From Phycisphaerae bacterium (lineage in GTDB: Bacteria > Planctomycetota > Phycisphaerae > UBA1845 > Fen-1342), in contig JAGVEP010000148.1 in assembly GCA_020058145.1 (NCBI GenBank), forward strand, positions 1-5,994: a stretch of 5,994 bases of DNA. Reading direction: 5' to 3'. Below, piece after piece: positions 4,922 to 5,994 of this stretch. The first letter of the stretch is position 1, and each line of letters begins with the position of its first letter. A program made the translations under genes and the position numbers. The notes under the pieces were generated by a model. The model was not told where the DNA came from and searched no databases. It saw nothing but the letters and a program-made list of their open reading frames with translations.

Positions 4922-5185
4922 CTACTTACGCCCCGGCCGCTTCGCTCGCCGGCGGGTTTTCGACCCGTTCAGCGGCTCAATGCGGGTGATGTGGACCGGA
5001 TCGCAGTAGGCGAAGCGCGCGGGCACGCCCTCCGCAAAGGGCTCCAGCCCGATCGCGACCGTCGTTTGACTGACGGCGGCGATTTCCGGGTGCCGAACTT
5101 CGTACGTGGCCCCATCGGAAACAAGAATGCGGATCGGCTCGAACGGCTGTTTGCGCAGGTGAGTCAGGATCTCGTGCGGTCGCAT
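4922..5185 (-). CDS. Small conserved-looking protein of unknown function
   Basis: 87 aa. The N-terminus MRPHEILTHLRKQPFEPIRI is followed by LVSDGATYEVRHPEIAAVSQ, then strands containing TTVAIGLEP and AYCDPVHITRIEPL, and a lysine/arginine-rich tail (KTRRRAKRPGRK). From memory this pattern (short helix, PFEPIRI, DG..YEVRHPE, ending HI.RIE) recurs as a small hypothetical family in planctomycete genomes; I know of no assigned function. The strand-rich middle suggests a compact beta fold, and the basic tail could contact nucleic acid, but this is inference. There is no signal peptide, so cytoplasmic. Start: ATG 5185 with GAGG at 5195-5192, 6 nt upstream, a strong ribosome binding site. It stands alone between two repeat-filled gaps and shares strand with its neighbours. 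Confidence 0.85.
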   Translation of the reverse strand: MRPHEILTHLRKQPFEPIRILVSDGATYEVRHPEIAAVSQTTVAIGLEPFAEGVPARFAYCDPVHITRIEPLNGSKTRRRAKRPGRK

Positions 5186-5245
5186 CGGTTACCTCAGGTT
5201 CAATTGTACGCCGCCAGCGGTGCCGCGAGAACGGGCCGGAACGAC

Positions 5246-5271
5246 GTAGCGGCCGGGCTCTGTACCGGCCG
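5246..5271 (+). repeat. Hairpin repeat unit C (single copy)
   Basis: Header GTAGC at 5246, left arm CGGCCGG (5250-5256), loop GCTCTGTA (5257-5264), right arm CCGGCCG (5265-5271): a perfect member of the family in arrays A and B, in the same orientation. A second header (GTAGCG at 5276-5281) follows 30 bp later but leads into a different hairpin. Confidence 0.85.
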
Positions 5272-5284
5272 GAGTGTAGCGACC

Positions 5285-5303
5285 GAAGGCCGCCCCGGCC
5301 TTC
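5285..5303. repeat. Perfect 7-bp hairpin GAAGGCC / GGCCTTC
   Basis: GAAGGCC (5285-5291), loop GCCCC, GGCCTTC (5297-5303). It directly follows the header GTAGCG at 5276-5281 that normally introduces the other hairpin family, so the header and the hairpin may be separable modules. Confidence 0.65.
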
Positions 5304-5332
5304 ATGGAAATCCGTCGCCTCATTCTCCGGGG

Positions 5333-5351
5333 CACGGGCTATCCGCCGGTG
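5333..5351. repeat. Imperfect hairpin near the 3' end of the partial gene
   Basis: CACGGGC (5333-5339) pairs with GCCGGTG (5345-5351) in six of seven positions around TATCC. It lies 10 nt beyond the stop of the minus-strand partial gene, a position where a terminator or 3' structure would be expected, but no T-run accompanies it. Confidence 0.4.
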
Positions 5352-5361
5352 TCGGCCGACG

Positions 5362-5994
5362 TCATATACCCATGCTGCTCTGCACACCGGCGACGAGTTG
5401 CTGTAGTGTCTCGCGAAGGTGCAGAACGTAGAAGTACTCCCGGTCGCGGGCCACACCGTCGGTTCGCTGCTGCGCCTCCAACGTCTGGACTTGCTGATCG
5501 TATTCTGCTGCCCGCCACGGGTCGGCGGCCAGCATTTGAGCATTCAAACGCTGGAGGGCCTGAAAAACCAGGCTGCGCGCCGCATGGTCCCGCGGTTGCA
5601 TGGCGCGCAGCTCCGTGGCCCGCCGGACGAGTTCCGCCCGTTCTCGCGGCAGCTCCGCAGGCACGTTGCGGAGGTGCCGCTGCGGATTAAACCGCAAGTC
5701 GCGGCTGCGGTGCCGCGCGGCGGAGATATCGGCGGCGCGGATGTCGGCATGTGGCAGCGGCAGGTAGGCCGTCGCGCTGACGCAGCAGGCCGGCCCGGGC
5801 GGCACGCCGAGCAGAGCCATGATGAAGTCCTCCATGATCTCGTCGTACTTGGCACCACCGATTCCGTGGACGAAGAGATCCGCGAGCAGCAGCCGCGCGA
5901 AAGCGGAGAGCGTCAGAGCCCGCGGGCGAAGCTGCCAGCCGCAGCGTTCGAGCTCCCAGGGCTGCGCGTGCGTCGCCGCGCGGCCAGATCGGAA
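5362..5994 (-). CDS. Planctomycete-type protein of unknown function, C-terminal 210 residues (partial)
   Basis: The frame is open from the window edge at 5994 to TGA at 5364-5362. An internal ATG at 5835 should not be taken as the start: the 53 codons before it encode convincing protein, including WQLRPRALTLSAFARLLLAD and FVHGIGGAKYDEI at visible residues 42-53. Next come an apolar segment (MALLGVPPGPACCVSATAYLPLP), then a long charged helical region from about residue 105 to the end (ELPRERAELVRRATELRA, QALQRLNAQML, LHLRETLQQLV), probably a coiled coil. From memory, LRPRALT ... HGIGGAKYD ... SATLxLP is a conserved signature of a large hypothetical planctomycete family; I know of no biochemical function. 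There is no signal peptide in the visible part. The 5' end, promoter and full length are outside the window. Confidence 0.8.
   Translation of the reverse strand, partial: FRSGRAATHAQPWELERCGWQLRPRALTLSAFARLLLADLFVHGIGGAKYDEIMEDFIMALLGVPPGPACCVSATAYLPLPHADIRAADISAARHRSRDLRFNPQRHLRNVPAELPRERAELVRRATELRAMQPRDHAARSLVFQALQRLNAQMLAADPWRAAEYDQQVQTLEAQQRTDGVARDREYFYVLHLRETLQQLVAGVQSSMGI

Noticed and set aside
5203..5208. TACAAT on the minus strand as a -10 box for the 87-aa gene
   Set aside because: No acceptable -35 element at the right distance, and the transcript would start almost at the ribosome binding site.

Overview
The window looks like a high-GC chromosomal segment from a planctomycete, probably of the Phycisphaerae type. 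The evidence is indirect. There is a secreted repetitive protein with a C-terminal dockerin-like double EF-hand of the GDLDGTGAVDFDDIDPF type. Next to it is a PEP-CTERM surface protein. There is also a truncated protein with an HGIGGAKYD segment and a small DGATYEVRHPE protein, both of which I associate from memory with planctomycete genomes. Intergenic gaps are packed with GC-rich hairpin repeats. No 16S rRNA or other marker gene is present, so the assignment is inference.

Layout. 1-84 (+) is the last 27 codons of an unidentified gene whose TGA overlaps the ATG of the next gene. 81-686 (+) is a UbiX-type flavin prenyltransferase. 683-951 is a non-coding convergent gap: four hairpin repeat units (the first supplies the ubiX stop codon), a 13-bp stem-loop, and a tract with an 8-bp period. 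On the minus strand follow a three-gene set: an unknown basic protein (4475-3693), a PEP-CTERM protein (3689-3021, only 3 nt after the previous stop) and a long secreted repetitive protein with dockerin-like repeats (2956-953). Upstream of and inside the 5' part of the unknown gene lie a weak promoter candidate, a heptamer repeat, two copies of a 23-bp palindrome and an 11-bp inverted repeat. 4545-4921 is non-coding and holds a second hairpin-repeat array with an exact 34-bp period plus two further hairpins. 5185-4922 (-) is an 87-aa conserved-looking small protein. 5186-5361 holds one more copy of the hairpin repeat and two unrelated hairpins. 5994-5362 (-) is the C-terminal 210 residues of a gene that continues past the window.

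How the parts relate. UbiX makes prenylated FMN for UbiD-type decarboxylases; no UbiD is visible here. The minus-strand trio looks like a transcription unit for envelope or secreted proteins, with one product probably retained by the PEP-CTERM/exosortase route and one carrying dockerin-like repeats. The most noteworthy non-coding signal is a family of short hairpins (7-bp arms around the loop GCTCTGTA) found in the same orientation in all three intergenic gaps longer than 100 nt. Paired base changes in its arms argue that the hairpin itself is maintained. A second signal is the pair of near-identical 23-bp palindromes 67 bp apart at 4274-4296 and 4341-4363.
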